From positions 134,869-198,868 of the forward strand of contig NZ_MQTZ01000017.1 of the NCBI RefSeq assembly GCF_001939115.1: 64,000 bases of DNA. Direction: 5' to 3'. Source of the DNA: Leptolyngbya sp. 'hensonii'. GTDB taxonomy: Bacteria; Cyanobacteriota; Cyanobacteriia; GCF-001939115. Position numbers and translations under genes: made by a program. Of the stretch, positions 26,429 through 36,342 are shown one piece after another. The number at the start of each line of letters is the position of its first letter. The first letter of the stretch is position 1. Under the pieces are notes generated by a model. The model did not search any database. It was not told the origin of the DNA and saw nothing but the letters and a program-made list of their open reading frames with translations.

Positions 26429-27430
26429 CTACTGTGGGCTTCTCAGGCAGATCCAATCCCCTTCTACTTGGGCGATCGACCCGCCCGGCAAAGGATCGGT
26501 GCAGGACCGGTTGGGAGCACTGATCAAGGCCACCAGCTTTTCAATCTGCTCAAAGGTAGGACTGCAGGGCAACTGCTGTTCCAGAAATTGCCGCACCACC
26601 CGCCGCTGCAGGGCCAGAGGAGCCTCTCCCAGGGGAAGGCGATGCAAAGCGGCCCGATCGAGGGGTTGCACCTGCTGCCGCAGTTGCGTCGCCTCTGCTT
26701 CCAGGTAAGCAACCTCGGCCTGCAGCAGTTCTGCGGTCTGGGCCAGCAGCTTTTCAGCCTGGGGATTCAGATGCTCTTGCAGATAGGGAATCAGGTCCTG
26801 GCGAATGCGATTGCGGGCATAGCTCCGGTCCATGTTGGTAGCATCCTCCCAGACGGGTAGGTGAAAGGTCTGGCAGAAAGCGGCGGTCTCCGATCGGGAC
26901 AGGGCCAGCAACGGACGCACCAAGGTGACTTCAGGGGTCAAGTGCCGTCGCCAAGTGAGGGCCTGCAACCCATCACTGCCACTGCCCCGGACCAGATTGT
27001 AGAGCAGGGTTTCCGCCCGATCGCTGGCCGTATGTCCGGTAACGATCGTGCCATATCCCCCCACCTGAGCCATCTCGATCAGAGCCGCGTAACGCCATTG
27101 ACGGGCCGCAGCCTCGGAGCGGGAGCCCTGTTCCGAAGGGGAGCACGTGCGGCGGTAACAGGGAAGACCCCAACTGAGCGCCAGGGATTCTACATGGTCC
27201 GCATTGGCAGCAGAGTCCGATCGCCAGCCATGGTCACAGTGACCGATGGCCAGATTCCAGCCCCACTTCGGCTGCAGATCGAGGAAGAGCTTGGCCAGAC
27301 AGAGGGAATCCTGCCCACCGGAGACGGCCAGCAGGAGAGACTGATTTGAAGTCAGGAGCTTACGACTGCGGAGAACCTGATGCACCTGAGCATGCAGGGG
27401 AGTCCAGGGCGATCGGGCCACAGATTCCAT
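26429..27430 (-). CDS. tilS: tRNA(Ile)-lysidine synthase
   Basis: The 333-residue enzyme carries the PP-loop LLAVSGGQDSLCLAKLF (about 32-48) and the TilS motifs GHCDHGWR, SRSEAAARQWRY, TGHTASDRAETLLYNLVRGSG and NRIRQDLIPYL. It converts cytidine 34 to lysidine in tRNA(Ile2). It lacks the long C-terminal domain of E. coli TilS, as is usual for cyanobacterial forms. It lies 9 bp downstream of ccsA on the same strand. Confidence 0.95.
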   Translation of the reverse strand: MESVARSPWTPLHAQVHQVLRSRKLLTSNQSLLLAVSGGQDSLCLAKLFLDLQPKWGWNLAIGHCDHGWRSDSAANADHVESLALSWGLPCYRRTCSPSEQGSRSEAAARQWRYAALIEMAQVGGYGTIVTGHTASDRAETLLYNLVRGSGSDGLQALTWRRHLTPEVTLVRPLLALSRSETAAFCQTFHLPVWEDATNMDRSYARNRIRQDLIPYLQEHLNPQAEKLLAQTAELLQAEVAYLEAEATQLRQQVQPLDRAALHRLPLGEAPLALQRRVVRQFLEQQLPCSPTFEQIEKLVALISAPNRSCTDPLPGGSIAQVEGDWICLRSPQ

Positions 27431-27439
27431 CGGGACAGG

Positions 27440-28468
27440 TTAGAAAAACCACCCATAGCTATGCAATCCCTTCCCCAACAGATTAACCCCCAGATAACAA
27501 ACCCAGACCACCGCAAACCCAGTGGCAGCCAGAATCGCTGGACGACGTCCCTGCCAACCGCGCGTCATCCGGGCATGGAGATAGGCGGCGAACACCAGCC
27601 AGGTAATCAAGGCCCAGGTTTCCTTCGGGTCCCAGCTCCAGTAGGAGCCCCAGGCTTCATTTGCCCAGACAGCTCCAGCAATGATCCCGATCGTCAACAG
27701 GGGAAACCCCAAGCCAATAATGCGATAGCTGATGTTGTCCAGGCTTTCGGCCAGACTGAGGCGCTGGGGCGTGAGGGGTTCGACCTTTACCTTAGGCTGA
27801 GTGGAGGGCAGTTCCAGGGTCACCGTGCCCCCATTGGTTCTGGGGTCTACCGAAATGGCAGAACCAGAGGACAAGGCAGGCTCAGAGCCCCCCCCTGCCC
27901 GCCGTAGCCGCAAGCGACTGTCCCGAAACCCCCCTGTGCCCACAGAACTTCCTTTGAGTTCGATCGCCTGTCCCTGGGTCACGATCAGGAATGCGATCGC
28001 CATCAACGCCCCCACCATCAGGGTGGCATAACTCAACATCATGACGCTGACATGCATCATCAACCAGTTGGATTTCAACGCCGGAACGAGGGGAGCCGAG
28101 GCCTGCATGTCGGTGGGCAGGGTGAGGGTAGCAAAGGCGGCAATCCCCATGGCGACGGGTGCAGTCACCACCCCAACCAGGCGACTGCCACTCTTGTTCT
28201 CAGCAATCAAATGAATGGTGGTAATACCCCAGGTGAGGAAAAACAGGGATTCGTAGAGGTTGCTGATCGGAAAATAACCGGCCTCCAGCCAGCGGGCTGC
28301 CAGCAAAGCGGCGATACAAAGGTTCGCGATCGCCATCCCCGTGGTTCCCAGGGCAGACAGATAGGGCATGCGGGGAAAGGCTGCCCCAACCCAGTAAACC
28401 AGCAAGGTGAGAAACAGAATGGCAAACGCAGCGTTATCTAACCCATTCTGGAGCGCAACCAGATCCAT
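27440..28468 (-). CDS. ccsA: Cytochrome c biogenesis protein CcsA
   Basis: The 342-residue membrane protein has the heme-handling motif [18 protein letters not shown] (near 275-292) and conserved His residues ([22 protein letters not shown]). About eight helices are predicted. A hydrophilic loop of about 65 residues (175-240) separates the helix sets. CcsA and CcsB form the system II synthase that attaches heme to apocytochromes on the lumenal side. The family is also known as Ycf5 in chloroplasts. No ccsB is visible here. Confidence 0.95.
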   Translation of the reverse strand: MDLVALQNGLDNAAFAILFLTLLVYWVGAAFPRMPYLSALGTTGMAIANLCIAALLAARWLEAGYFPISNLYESLFFLTWGITTIHLIAENKSGSRLVGVVTAPVAMGIAAFATLTLPTDMQASAPLVPALKSNWLMMHVSVMMLSYATLMVGALMAIAFLIVTQGQAIELKGSSVGTGGFRDSRLRLRRAGGGSEPALSSGSAISVDPRTNGGTVTLELPSTQPKVKVEPLTPQRLSLAESLDNISYRIIGLGFPLLTIGIIAGAVWANEAWGSYWSWDPKETWALITWLVFAAYLHARMTRGWQGRRPAILAATGFAVVWVCYLGVNLLGKGLHSYGWFF

Positions 28469-28839
28469 CGCAACCTCTTTAACTAAATGCCTGAATCTTA
28501 AGGACTCTTTCGGAGAGCTTGTTCCTGTTTAACTATGGTAAGTCAATTGGGTGGTTTTCAAGAGGCTACCTGCCCAGGTTGTTGTCGAATTGGGATTTGA
28601 ATCGAGAATTAGTTGCCTGACCAGGAGCCGAACTGCAGGTTCAATAAGCGCCATGCTTTTCTATCCTGATCTAATTCGGAAAATCCCCGGTGATGCATCC
28701 CATCCCCAGCAGAATGGCAGGAATGGTTAATCGTAACGGAAAGGGAAACAATTTTATAATCGATTGCTCTCAAACCTTGAACCTCCGAGAAAATAGGGAT
28801 CAGGATTCTAAGTTATGTTGACGGCAATCCCATCTCGTC
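28469..28839. promoter_or_regulatory. Intergenic region between ccsA and the BTAD regulator
   Basis: These 371 bp lie between divergent genes. No open frame or tRNA is convincing. The BTAD-proximal part has an AT-rich stretch (TTTTATAATCGATTG, about 28750-28765) that contains a good minus-10 candidate (TATAAT, 28754-28759). The start of the regulator gene has no strong ribosome site. Confidence 0.4.
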
Positions 28840-31800
28840 ATGGCTCAACCTCTCACCATTAGGCTCCTGGGAGGCTTCTCCCTAACAGAAGGCAACCGCC
28901 CCCTGGGAACGCCGATCACGGGACGATCGCAAGCCCTGCTGGGCTTCCTGGTGTTGCATCGCCATGCAGCCCAGACCCGACAGCGGATCGCCTTTCACCT
29001 CTGGCCCGATTCCAGCGAGGCTCAGGCAAGGGCAAACCTGCGGAAGGAATTGAGTGGCCTGCGTCGCAGCCTGCCCCAGGCCGATACATTGTTGTGGGTA
29101 GATGCCAAAACAATGCAATGGATCGGAACTGAGATCGCCACGCTGGATGTGGTCGCATTTGAATCTGCCGTGCAAGCCGCAGAGCAGACCTCCAATCGAG
29201 GGGAAGCTAAATCCAGGCTGGAACAGGCTCTGCAGCTATATCAAGGAGATTTGTTACCTGACCATCCGGATGGGTGGCTTATCCCCGAACGGCAACGACT
29301 GCAACAGCAGGCCGGGTGGGCCTTAAACCGACTGGTTACCCTATTAGAAGCACAACAGGATTACACCAGGGCCATCGCCTACGCACAACAGATGCTGCGG
29401 CTGGATGGGTTAAATGAAGCAACCTACACCACCCTCATGCGCTTGCATGAGTTAACCGGCGATCGAGCCAGTGCACTGCAGGTCTACCACCAGTGCATGA
29501 CTGTCCTGCGGGAAGAACTAGGGATCGACCCCAGTCTGACCACGCGCAGACTGTATGAGCAACTACTACGGGAAGAGACCGATCCCGAACAGCCCCCCCT
29601 GAAACCCAGCAAGGCCCCACCTATCCCCTCCAGCCTACCTCCATTCCCCGCAGGAAGCAGACCTCCGTTGATTGGACGCCCGCAGGAGTGGGCCTGCATC
29701 CAGCAATGGGCTAAGGCCATCCTGCAGGACTGGCCTGACCCGAAATCCAGGCCAGCGATGCCGATAGCGCCCAGAGTCCTGCTGTTGTTGGGGGAACCTG
29801 GCATTGGCAAAACCCGATTATTGGAAGAACTGGGAGAGCGCGCTGCAGGTCAGGCTCAGATCCTGTGGGGCCATGGCTATGCTCCTGAGATGACGCGACC
29901 CTATGGGGTCTGGATTGATGCCCTCCGGAATGCAGCCATCACTGCCACCGTCCCGCTCCCTCCAGAACTAGGGTTCTGGCTACCTGAACTGGGACACCCT
30001 TCTCCAGCACCACCCGATCTGAGCCATTTGCTGGATGCCATGGTTCAAGTTCTGGCGCAATGGGTCCACCAAACCCCCCTGTTCGTGTTTCTGGATGATC
30101 TGCAATGGGTCGATGAAGCCTCCTCAACCGTGCTGCATTACGCGATCCGCCTGCTGCGGCCTTTGCCCGTCTTGTTTGCCTGCACTGCCCGATCGGGAGA
30201 ACTGGCAGAGAACGCAGCCATGATGCGGGTCATCCAGGCTCTGAGACGGGAACAACAGATCCAGACCCTAGAATTGCGGCCCCTCGATCGGGAAGAAACG
30301 GCAGATCTGATTCGCAGCACCTCAGAGGTGCATGTCCCTGGCCTCTCTCTGGCCATCATCAATCAGGTCTTCATCAACAGCGGCGGCAACCCCCTCTTCG
30401 CTCTGGAAATTGCCCGCTCCCTGGGTCAGACCAACCCTGCTCCCACCCACAATCTGGCCGCGCTGATCGGCGATCGTTTACAGCGCCTGGACGCCCCGAT
30501 ACGGGAATTGCTGCCCTGGGCAGCCGCTCTGGGACGGAGCTTCAAACCGACAACCCTGGCTCTGGTCGCCGATTATCCTCTGCCCAGGCTGTTAACGGCG
30601 ATCGAGACCCTGGAGCAACAGGCCATTATCCGTCCTGGTTCTGGCCTGGGTCAGGATACAGGCTATGACTTTGCCCATGACATTGTGCGCCAAGTCGTCT
30701 ATGAACAACTCTCCCCACCTCGCCGCCAGATGGTACATTGGCAGATTGCCCAGCGGTTGCAGCAGCAGGCCAACCAGAACAACGGCTTAATCAGTGATAT
30801 TGCTCATCACGCTGCCCTGGCTGGCGATCACCCCCTGGCCACCGCTGCCGCCCTCGCCGCCGCCACCCATTGCCTGAAGGTCTTTGCCTATGCTGAAGCC
30901 CTGGAGTTAGCCCAGCAAGGTCTGCAGCATTGCCAACACCTGGATCCATCCACCAGACTGCCGTTGCAGTTGGGCTTGCTGCGGATTTGCGCCCTGGCAG
31001 GCGTGACCTGCGATCGAGCAGCACAACTGGAACAGGATGTTCATCACCTAATCCATGAGGCCCAATCCCTGGGTCTAAATGATGCCGCTGCTGTTGGGCT
31101 AGAGACCCTGGTCATCTGGCAGTTCGATCGGAGCAATTTTACAGCGGTTCACCACCAGTCCCTGCAAGTAGCAGCAGCCAGTCAGGCTGCCAGCCCAGCA
31201 ACAGCAGCGCGCATGCTGGCTTACAGCGGATCCTGTCTGGCGGAAATTGGGCGAGACCTGATCCGGGCCGAAGCGTTGCTGGAGTCGGCCCAGACCCTTG
31301 CAGCCAGAGTAGGACTGGAGATTTGTGACATTTTCAGCGGTTTGGGCTGTGTCCATCGTCATCATGGACGATACCCTGAGGCCCGATCGCTCCTGCAGCG
31401 GGCCTGCCACCTGGCCAGAGCTGAACAAGATCACTGGCGGGAATTCACGTACATCAGCTATCTGGCCATGACCGAACTGGAAGCCGGGAATCCAGAGGCA
31501 GCCCTACCCTACTGCGATGAAATGTCGGCTGTGGCCGCCAACATCCAGGGAGAAGGGAGTGAAGCGGCTGTAGCTGGAGCTCTGGCTGCCTTAGCTCGAT
31601 ATCAACGACAGCCCACGGCAGTGCTGAACCAGGAGTTGAATCAGGGGATTACAACCCTGCAACAGGTGGATACGAAACGGATGCTGGCCTATGTGCTGAT
31701 TGGTGCAGCCACCGTCGATTTGCGCTGCGGTCGCCCGGACCTCGCTGTCTCCCACGCTGAAACGGCGCTGCAAACCGCCCAGATCGTGAATCATCCCAGC

Positions 31801-31992
31801 GAAATTGCCCTCAGTTGGGCTTTGTTGATCCAAAGTCTGCTGGCCCTGGGAGAACGCCAGCAGGCAGTCGCTCATTTTACGGCCTTACACCCGACCCTCG
31901 ATCGTCTGGATCTGAACCATCTGGCCCAAATCGCCGTTGATCAGACCCTCCAGCAGATACAACCCACAGACCCATCCATTGCATTGAGGTGA
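28840..31992 (+). CDS. BTAD/AAA-type transcriptional regulator with TPR tail
   Basis: The 1050-residue protein begins with a SARP-like winged helix (about 5-95; IRLLGGFSLTEGNRPL, ARANLRKELSGLRRSL). A BTAD helical repeat follows (about 100-245; DVVAFESAVQAAE, ALQVYHQCMTVLREELGIDPS). The AAA/NTPase domain (about 270-560) has Walker A GEPGIGKTRLLEEL and Walker B FVFLDDLQWVDEAS. The C-terminal half is TPR-like helical repeats. Proteins of this build are large signal-sensing activators. Its stop overlaps or abuts the next gene and eight genes follow in the same direction, so it may regulate that cluster; this is inference. Confidence 0.9.
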   Translation: MAQPLTIRLLGGFSLTEGNRPLGTPITGRSQALLGFLVLHRHAAQTRQRIAFHLWPDSSEAQARANLRKELSGLRRSLPQADTLLWVDAKTMQWIGTEIATLDVVAFESAVQAAEQTSNRGEAKSRLEQALQLYQGDLLPDHPDGWLIPERQRLQQQAGWALNRLVTLLEAQQDYTRAIAYAQQMLRLDGLNEATYTTLMRLHELTGDRASALQVYHQCMTVLREELGIDPSLTTRRLYEQLLREETDPEQPPLKPSKAPPIPSSLPPFPAGSRPPLIGRPQEWACIQQWAKAILQDWPDPKSRPAMPIAPRVLLLLGEPGIGKTRLLEELGERAAGQAQILWGHGYAPEMTRPYGVWIDALRNAAITATVPLPPELGFWLPELGHPSPAPPDLSHLLDAMVQVLAQWVHQTPLFVFLDDLQWVDEASSTVLHYAIRLLRPLPVLFACTARSGELAENAAMMRVIQALRREQQIQTLELRPLDREETADLIRSTSEVHVPGLSLAIINQVFINSGGNPLFALEIARSLGQTNPAPTHNLAALIGDRLQRLDAPIRELLPWAAALGRSFKPTTLALVADYPLPRLLTAIETLEQQAIIRPGSGLGQDTGYDFAHDIVRQVVYEQLSPPRRQMVHWQIAQRLQQQANQNNGLISDIAHHAALAGDHPLATAAALAAATHCLKVFAYAEALELAQQGLQHCQHLDPSTRLPLQLGLLRICALAGVTCDRAAQLEQDVHHLIHEAQSLGLNDAAAVGLETLVIWQFDRSNFTAVHHQSLQVAAASQAASPATAARMLAYSGSCLAEIGRDLIRAEALLESAQTLAARVGLEICDIFSGLGCVHRHHGRYPEARSLLQRACHLARAEQDHWREFTYISYLAMTELEAGNPEAALPYCDEMSAVAANIQGEGSEAAVAGALAALARYQRQPTAVLNQELNQGITTLQQVDTKRMLAYVLIGAATVDLRCGRPDLAVSHAETALQTAQIVNHPSEIALSWALLIQSLLALGERQQAVAHFTALHPTLDRLDLNHLAQIAVDQTLQQIQPTDPSIALR

Positions 31993-31994
31993 TT

Positions 31995-32519
31995 ATGGCA
32001 TTTGTGATTGTAGAAACCCTGGCGGACTATCCCTTGACCCCAGAAAACCCCACAGAGACGGATCTAAGAGTCCTGGCCTGTCTGGCAGAACGTCACAGCA
32101 CCTGGCGTTATTCCCTTTTGTCCACCGATCGGCGACGCATGATCTGCACCTTCGAGGCTCCCGATGCAGAATCCGTGCGGGAATCCTATCGCAAGGGTGG
32201 CGGGTTCTTCAGTTGCATCTGGAGCGGGGAGCTGATTCAACCTGCAGGGGGGCTCCCTCAACGCCAGGAATCGAAACTGAAAGTCATTGAAGGCACCTAT
32301 CCTCCCATCAGCGTGGAAGCCTGGAATGATGCCAATCACAAAACCCTCAATTGTTATGCTGAACGGGGAATTGAGTGGATTCAGTCCTACATTTCCCTTG
32401 ATCGCACCCGGGTCATTTGTGAACTCAATGCTGCCGATGCAGAATCCGTGCGGCAAACTCAACACAAGGTTGGCATTGCCTTCGATCGGGTCTGGTCAGC
32501 CCGTCTGTTGTTGCCCTAA
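31995..32519 (+). CDS. Tandem DUF4242-like protein
   Basis: ATG at 31995 with GAGGTGATT in front gives 174 residues; a GTG at 31989 is possible. Two similar ferredoxin-like modules are visible, about 2-75 (CLAERHSTWRYSLLSTDRRRMICTFEAPDAESVRESYRK) and 95-172 (CYAERGIEWIQSYISLDRTRVICELNAADAESVRQTQHK). DUF4242 members are annotated as possible nickel-binding proteins. It is coupled to the BTAD regulator. The function is unknown. Confidence 0.8.
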   Translation: MAFVIVETLADYPLTPENPTETDLRVLACLAERHSTWRYSLLSTDRRRMICTFEAPDAESVRESYRKGGGFFSCIWSGELIQPAGGLPQRQESKLKVIEGTYPPISVEAWNDANHKTLNCYAERGIEWIQSYISLDRTRVICELNAADAESVRQTQHKVGIAFDRVWSARLLLP

Positions 32520-32636
32520 TGCCGACAATGGCCTGCCGATCCAGAGGGGGGATCGCTCTGGCAGCAGTTTCGAATCGCGACGATCGGTAGCTTAGGGTCA
32601 GCAGTCCAAATTAGCAGGCTGCATCGGAGAAACCCC

Positions 32637-33263
32637 ATGTTTCAGACCCAATTTGATCTCACCCCGACTCATCGCCCCACTGCAGCGCCCCAGATGCGCA
32701 TCGCCAGACCGATCGATCAAAAATATGTGATTGCGACCCTGGTCCTAGCCTTCAGTCAGGATCCGATCGTCCGCTGGATGTATCCAGACGCCTATCAGTA
32801 TCTGACCCATTTCCCCCGCTTTGTTCAGGCATTTGGGGGAAAAGCCTTTGACCAGGGAACTGCCTATTCCATCAACACCTATGCTGGTACAGCCCTCTGG
32901 TTTTCCCCAGGGGTGGAACTGGATGCAGAGCCCCTGTTCGAACTAGTGCGCCACAGTGTTTTTGAGCCAGAGCAGGCAGACGTATTTGGCCTGTTCGAAC
33001 AGATGGATCACTATCATCCCCACCCCCCCCACTGGTATCTACCCCTGATCGGGGTTGAACCCACCTCCCAGGGCCAGGGCTATGGTTCAGCCTTGCTACA
33101 GCATGTTCTACAGTATTGCGATCGCGATCGTATCCCAGCCTATCTGGAATCCTCAAACCCAGCCAACATTCCCCTTTACCAGCGGCATGGCTTCGCGCTC
33201 CTGGGGACAATTCAGGCAGGCACATCCCCCACCCTGTTCCCCATGCTCCGCCAGCCGCAATAA
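32637..33263 (+). CDS. GNAT-family acetyltransferase
   Basis: The 208-residue protein shows the acetyl-CoA loop in WYLPLIGVEPTSQGQGYGSALLQHVL (Q-x-x-G-x-G/A) and the following YLESSNPANIPLYQRHGF. The N-terminal 30 residues are non-conserved. It starts 117 bp after the DUF4242 gene. The substrate is unknown. Proteins of this type are common in specialised-metabolite loci but also elsewhere. Confidence 0.85.
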   Translation: MFQTQFDLTPTHRPTAAPQMRIARPIDQKYVIATLVLAFSQDPIVRWMYPDAYQYLTHFPRFVQAFGGKAFDQGTAYSINTYAGTALWFSPGVELDAEPLFELVRHSVFEPEQADVFGLFEQMDHYHPHPPHWYLPLIGVEPTSQGQGYGSALLQHVLQYCDRDRIPAYLESSNPANIPLYQRHGFALLGTIQAGTSPTLFPMLRQPQ

Positions 33264-33368
33264 TCCCCACAGTCATGGCACACAATGCCTCTTCTTGCCT
33301 GCCATGACTCCTAGACAGAATGCCTTCTCCCTTATCCCTACCCATTACTCTCTACAGGAGTGACCCTC

Positions 33369-34349
33369 ATGACACGCTACAGACACCAATTACCGCAACT
33401 TTCGAATAGCCTGTTTATCACTGACGGGGGCCTTGAGACCACCCTCATCTTCCATCAAGGCTGGGATTTACCAGATTTTGCCGCCTTTGACTTGCTCAAA
33501 CATCAGACCGGCTATCAAGCCCTGCGACAATACTTCCAGAGCTACGCTGTCCTCGCCCAAACCTATGGGATGGGGCTAGTCCTGGAAAGCGCCACCTGGC
33601 GAGCCAACCCAGACTGGGGCACAAAACTTGGCTATGATCGGGCCACCCTGGCAGAAATGAATCGACGGTCGATCGCCCTGCTCCATCAAATTCGCACCGA
33701 ATACGAGACCGTTCGTAGCCCCATGGTGATCAGCGGCTGCCTGGGTCCCCGTGGCGATGGCTACATCCCATCTGAGGCCATGACCATCGGTGAAGCCGCA
33801 GTCTACCACCAGGACCAGATCACCACCTTCTGGGAAGCCGGGGCAGACCTAGTCACGGCCATGACCATGAACTATGTGGAAGAGGCGATCGGGATTGTCC
33901 AGGCGGCCCAGTTCACCGGGATGCCGGTGGCCATTTCCTTCACCGTTGAAACCGATGGAAACCTGCCTACGGGACAGCCTCTGGCAGATGCGATCGCTCA
34001 GGTTGATGCCATTACCGATCAGGGGCCAGCCTATTACATGATCAACTGTGCCCATCCCACCCATTTCGAGGCTTTGTTGAGCCGGGGTGAGCCCTGGGTA
34101 GGGCGGATTCGGGGCCTCCGGGGCAATGCCTCTGCGAAAAGTCACGCGGAACTGAATGAGGCCACAGAGCTGGACGATGGCAATCCAGAAGAGTTGGCCC
34201 AGCAGTACCGTGACCTGAGAGAGCAATTACCCCATCTGACTATACTGGGAGGATGTTGTGGAACCGATCAGCGCCACATTGAGTCTATTTGCAAAGCCTG
34301 TGTGCCCCTGGTGTGGACCCATTTCTCCAGCATAGGAGCCTGGATGTGA
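33369..34349 (+). CDS. Homocysteine S-methyltransferase family protein
   Basis: ATG at 33369 is 8 nt after AGGAG and gives 326 residues. The fold markers are FITDGGLETTLIF at the start, the zinc ligands in YYMINCAHP and ILGGCCGTDQRHI near the C-terminus, and SGCLGPRGDGY. The MmuM/Hcy family moves a methyl group from S-methylmethionine, betaine or SAM to homocysteine. There is no cobalamin or folate domain. Its presence in this cluster could mean a methyl-transfer step, but a stand-alone role in methionine salvage is as likely. Confidence 0.88.
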   Translation: MTRYRHQLPQLSNSLFITDGGLETTLIFHQGWDLPDFAAFDLLKHQTGYQALRQYFQSYAVLAQTYGMGLVLESATWRANPDWGTKLGYDRATLAEMNRRSIALLHQIRTEYETVRSPMVISGCLGPRGDGYIPSEAMTIGEAAVYHQDQITTFWEAGADLVTAMTMNYVEEAIGIVQAAQFTGMPVAISFTVETDGNLPTGQPLADAIAQVDAITDQGPAYYMINCAHPTHFEALLSRGEPWVGRIRGLRGNASAKSHAELNEATELDDGNPEELAQQYRDLREQLPHLTILGGCCGTDQRHIESICKACVPLVWTHFSSIGAWM

Positions 34350-34395
34350 GCGATCGTTCCCTCTCAACTTTGGACGCTGTTTGACCACCCTTGCC

Positions 34396-35418
34396 ATGCA
34401 ATTTGCAGACTTTTGGTACGTGGCTGCTCTAGAGCGGGACTTGAAACCCAATCGGGTGTTGAGTCGGGTCATTCTGGATGAATGGCTGGCTCTATTTCGG
34501 GGACCAGACGGGCAGCCCGTTGCCCTGCGCGATCGTTGCCTGCACCGCAACAGCCGCCTCTCCCCTGGCACGGTCTGCCGGGGCCAACTCCATTGCCCTT
34601 ACCATGGTTGGGTCTATGACCAGACTGGCACCGTGGTTGCCGTGCCTGCGGAAGGGGACCATTACAGTCCCTCTCCCCCACGACAGGCCGTTCGCTATGA
34701 CACCTGTGAACAGGATGGTTACGTTTATGTGCGGCTGGCCCCCTCTCCTCCAGAAGTCTTCCGCCCCTTTGCCCTGCCGTTCTACCAACAGCCCGGTTGG
34801 GAAACAGTCCGTGTGATTAATCGCTTCTCCAACTCTGTCACCAACTGCGCCGAGAACTTCATCGATATTCCCCATACAGTTTCGGTCCATCCCGGCGTGT
34901 TTCGCACCCCCCACCGCCAGAAACTGGACATGACTGTGGAACGGCGCAATGGCTCCGTCTTCGTGGTCTATCGCAACGAAACCACTAACCTGGGCTGGTA
35001 TCGCCCCTTTCTCAACTGGAATGGACATCCGATCCAGCATACAGACGAGTTCCACATGCCCAATATCACCAGCGTGGAGTACAATCTGGGGCCCCGACGC
35101 CGACTGTTCATCACCAGCCAATCCATCCCGGAGACCGCAGACTCCACCCTCGTCTATACGGATGTAACATTCAACTACGGCCTCTGGAACAAACTGGCCC
35201 GCCCTTTTGTTTACTGGACAGCCCAACATATCATTCATCAGGACATGGCCATTTTAGGTCTGCAACAAGAGACGATCGCCCGCTATGGCCAGCAGTTCTG
35301 CCACACGTCTGCCGACACCATTCATGTCTTTGTGGAATCCATTCGCGCCGCGATCGCCCGGGGTCAGGACCCCCGTACCCTGCCAAACCAGAGGGTGGAG
35401 GTGACCTTCTGGGTATGA
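34396..35418 (+). CDS. Rieske non-heme iron oxygenase, alpha-subunit type
   Basis: ATG at 34396 gives 340 residues (MQFADFWYVAALERDL). The [2Fe-2S] Rieske ligands are in RDRCLHRNSRLSPG and LHCPYHGW (about 48-70). The catalytic iron motif is in NCAENFIDIPHTVSVHPG (about 153-170). The protein belongs to the aromatic-ring-hydroxylating dioxygenase or steroid/choline-type Rieske family and would need an electron donor not encoded here. The hydroxylated substrate is unknown. It follows the methyltransferase gene by 46 bp. Confidence 0.9.
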   Translation: MQFADFWYVAALERDLKPNRVLSRVILDEWLALFRGPDGQPVALRDRCLHRNSRLSPGTVCRGQLHCPYHGWVYDQTGTVVAVPAEGDHYSPSPPRQAVRYDTCEQDGYVYVRLAPSPPEVFRPFALPFYQQPGWETVRVINRFSNSVTNCAENFIDIPHTVSVHPGVFRTPHRQKLDMTVERRNGSVFVVYRNETTNLGWYRPFLNWNGHPIQHTDEFHMPNITSVEYNLGPRRRLFITSQSIPETADSTLVYTDVTFNYGLWNKLARPFVYWTAQHIIHQDMAILGLQQETIARYGQQFCHTSADTIHVFVESIRAAIARGQDPRTLPNQRVEVTFWV

Positions 35419-35458
35419 CGGTATAGAGAAAGTAGAGAAGTTGAACTATCGCTTTAGT

Positions 35459-35599
35459 ATGTATCAAAAGGGAACGGATGGCATGGTGAGAATGGCCACC
35501 ACCATTATCATGGCTACAGCATCCGTGGTCGTTCTGGCCAATCTCACGCCCGCGATCGTGGATCTAGTGAGAACCCTGTCCGCAACGCACGGACCGTAA
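35459..35599 (+). CDS. Possible small membrane peptide, 46 aa
   Basis: ATG at 35459 gives a 46-residue frame with one hydrophobic stretch (TTIIMATASVVVLANLTPAIV). It fills the only long gap inside the cluster. There is no clear ribosome site and no family match. It may be chance. Confidence 0.3.
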   Translation: MYQKGTDGMVRMATTIIMATASVVVLANLTPAIVDLVRTLSATHGP

Positions 35600-35619
35600 G
35601 GTTCATCCCAGTTGGTGCC

Positions 35620-36342
35620 ATGGTTATCTTCTTCGCCTTTGTGTCCCTGATCGCTCTGACGCTCGTGCACGATCGCTCCCTGACTCGCTTCCGCACAAAA
35701 TCCTGGGAAGATTGGGTGCTGGATCTGGTGGGCCTGGGTCTACAGGGTCTGGTGATTCCCCTGCTGCAGATCACGGTGGTGTACCGTCTTTACCAAAGCC
35801 TCTGGCCCACTTTACAAGGTATTGTCGTCATACCAGGCAGCCTTGCTTTTCTCCTCAGTTTTGTGTTGGTGGATTATCTCTACTATTGGAACCATCGGCT
35901 GCTGCATACCCGCTGGCTCTGGCCCTGGCATCAGGTGCACCACACTGTCACCCAGATGGATGTGCTGGGCACCTCCCGCAACAGTCTGGGGAGCAGTTTT
36001 CTGATTCTGTACCTGTGGGTGCATACCCTGGCCCTCTACCTGCTGCAAGACCCCAGAGGCTACCTGGTCGGGGTGAGTCTGACCGCAATGTTGGACCTGT
36101 GGCGACACAGTGAGCTCAACCCTGCTAGCGATTCACCGGTGGGGGGATTTCTCTCTCCCTGGCTAATTCTGCCCCAGGATCATACCCTGCACCATGACCC
36201 TACCCTGAGCCCAGGGTATTACGGGGCCAATCTAAAGCTGTGGGACCGGTTGCATGGGACCGATCGGCTCTCCCTCCTTTCCTCTGCTACCCTGTTCCCT
36301 GAGTTACCGTTGATACGCAAGCTGTTCTGGCCCTTTCCATGA
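35620..36342 (+). CDS. Sterol desaturase / fatty acid hydroxylase family protein
   Basis: The 240-residue membrane protein has the di-iron histidine boxes HRLLH, HQVHH and HTLHH, in the order and spacing of the FA_hydroxylase superfamily. About four hydrophobic segments are present. The superfamily hydroxylates or desaturates sterols, fatty acids, carotenoids or sphingoid bases. The start codon at 35620 is ATG. Its stop region overlaps the next gene by 4 bp, so the two are coupled. The actual lipid substrate is not evident. Confidence 0.9.
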   Translation: MVIFFAFVSLIALTLVHDRSLTRFRTKSWEDWVLDLVGLGLQGLVIPLLQITVVYRLYQSLWPTLQGIVVIPGSLAFLLSFVLVDYLYYWNHRLLHTRWLWPWHQVHHTVTQMDVLGTSRNSLGSSFLILYLWVHTLALYLLQDPRGYLVGVSLTAMLDLWRHSELNPASDSPVGGFLSPWLILPQDHTLHHDPTLSPGYYGANLKLWDRLHGTDRLSLLSSATLFPELPLIRKLFWPFP

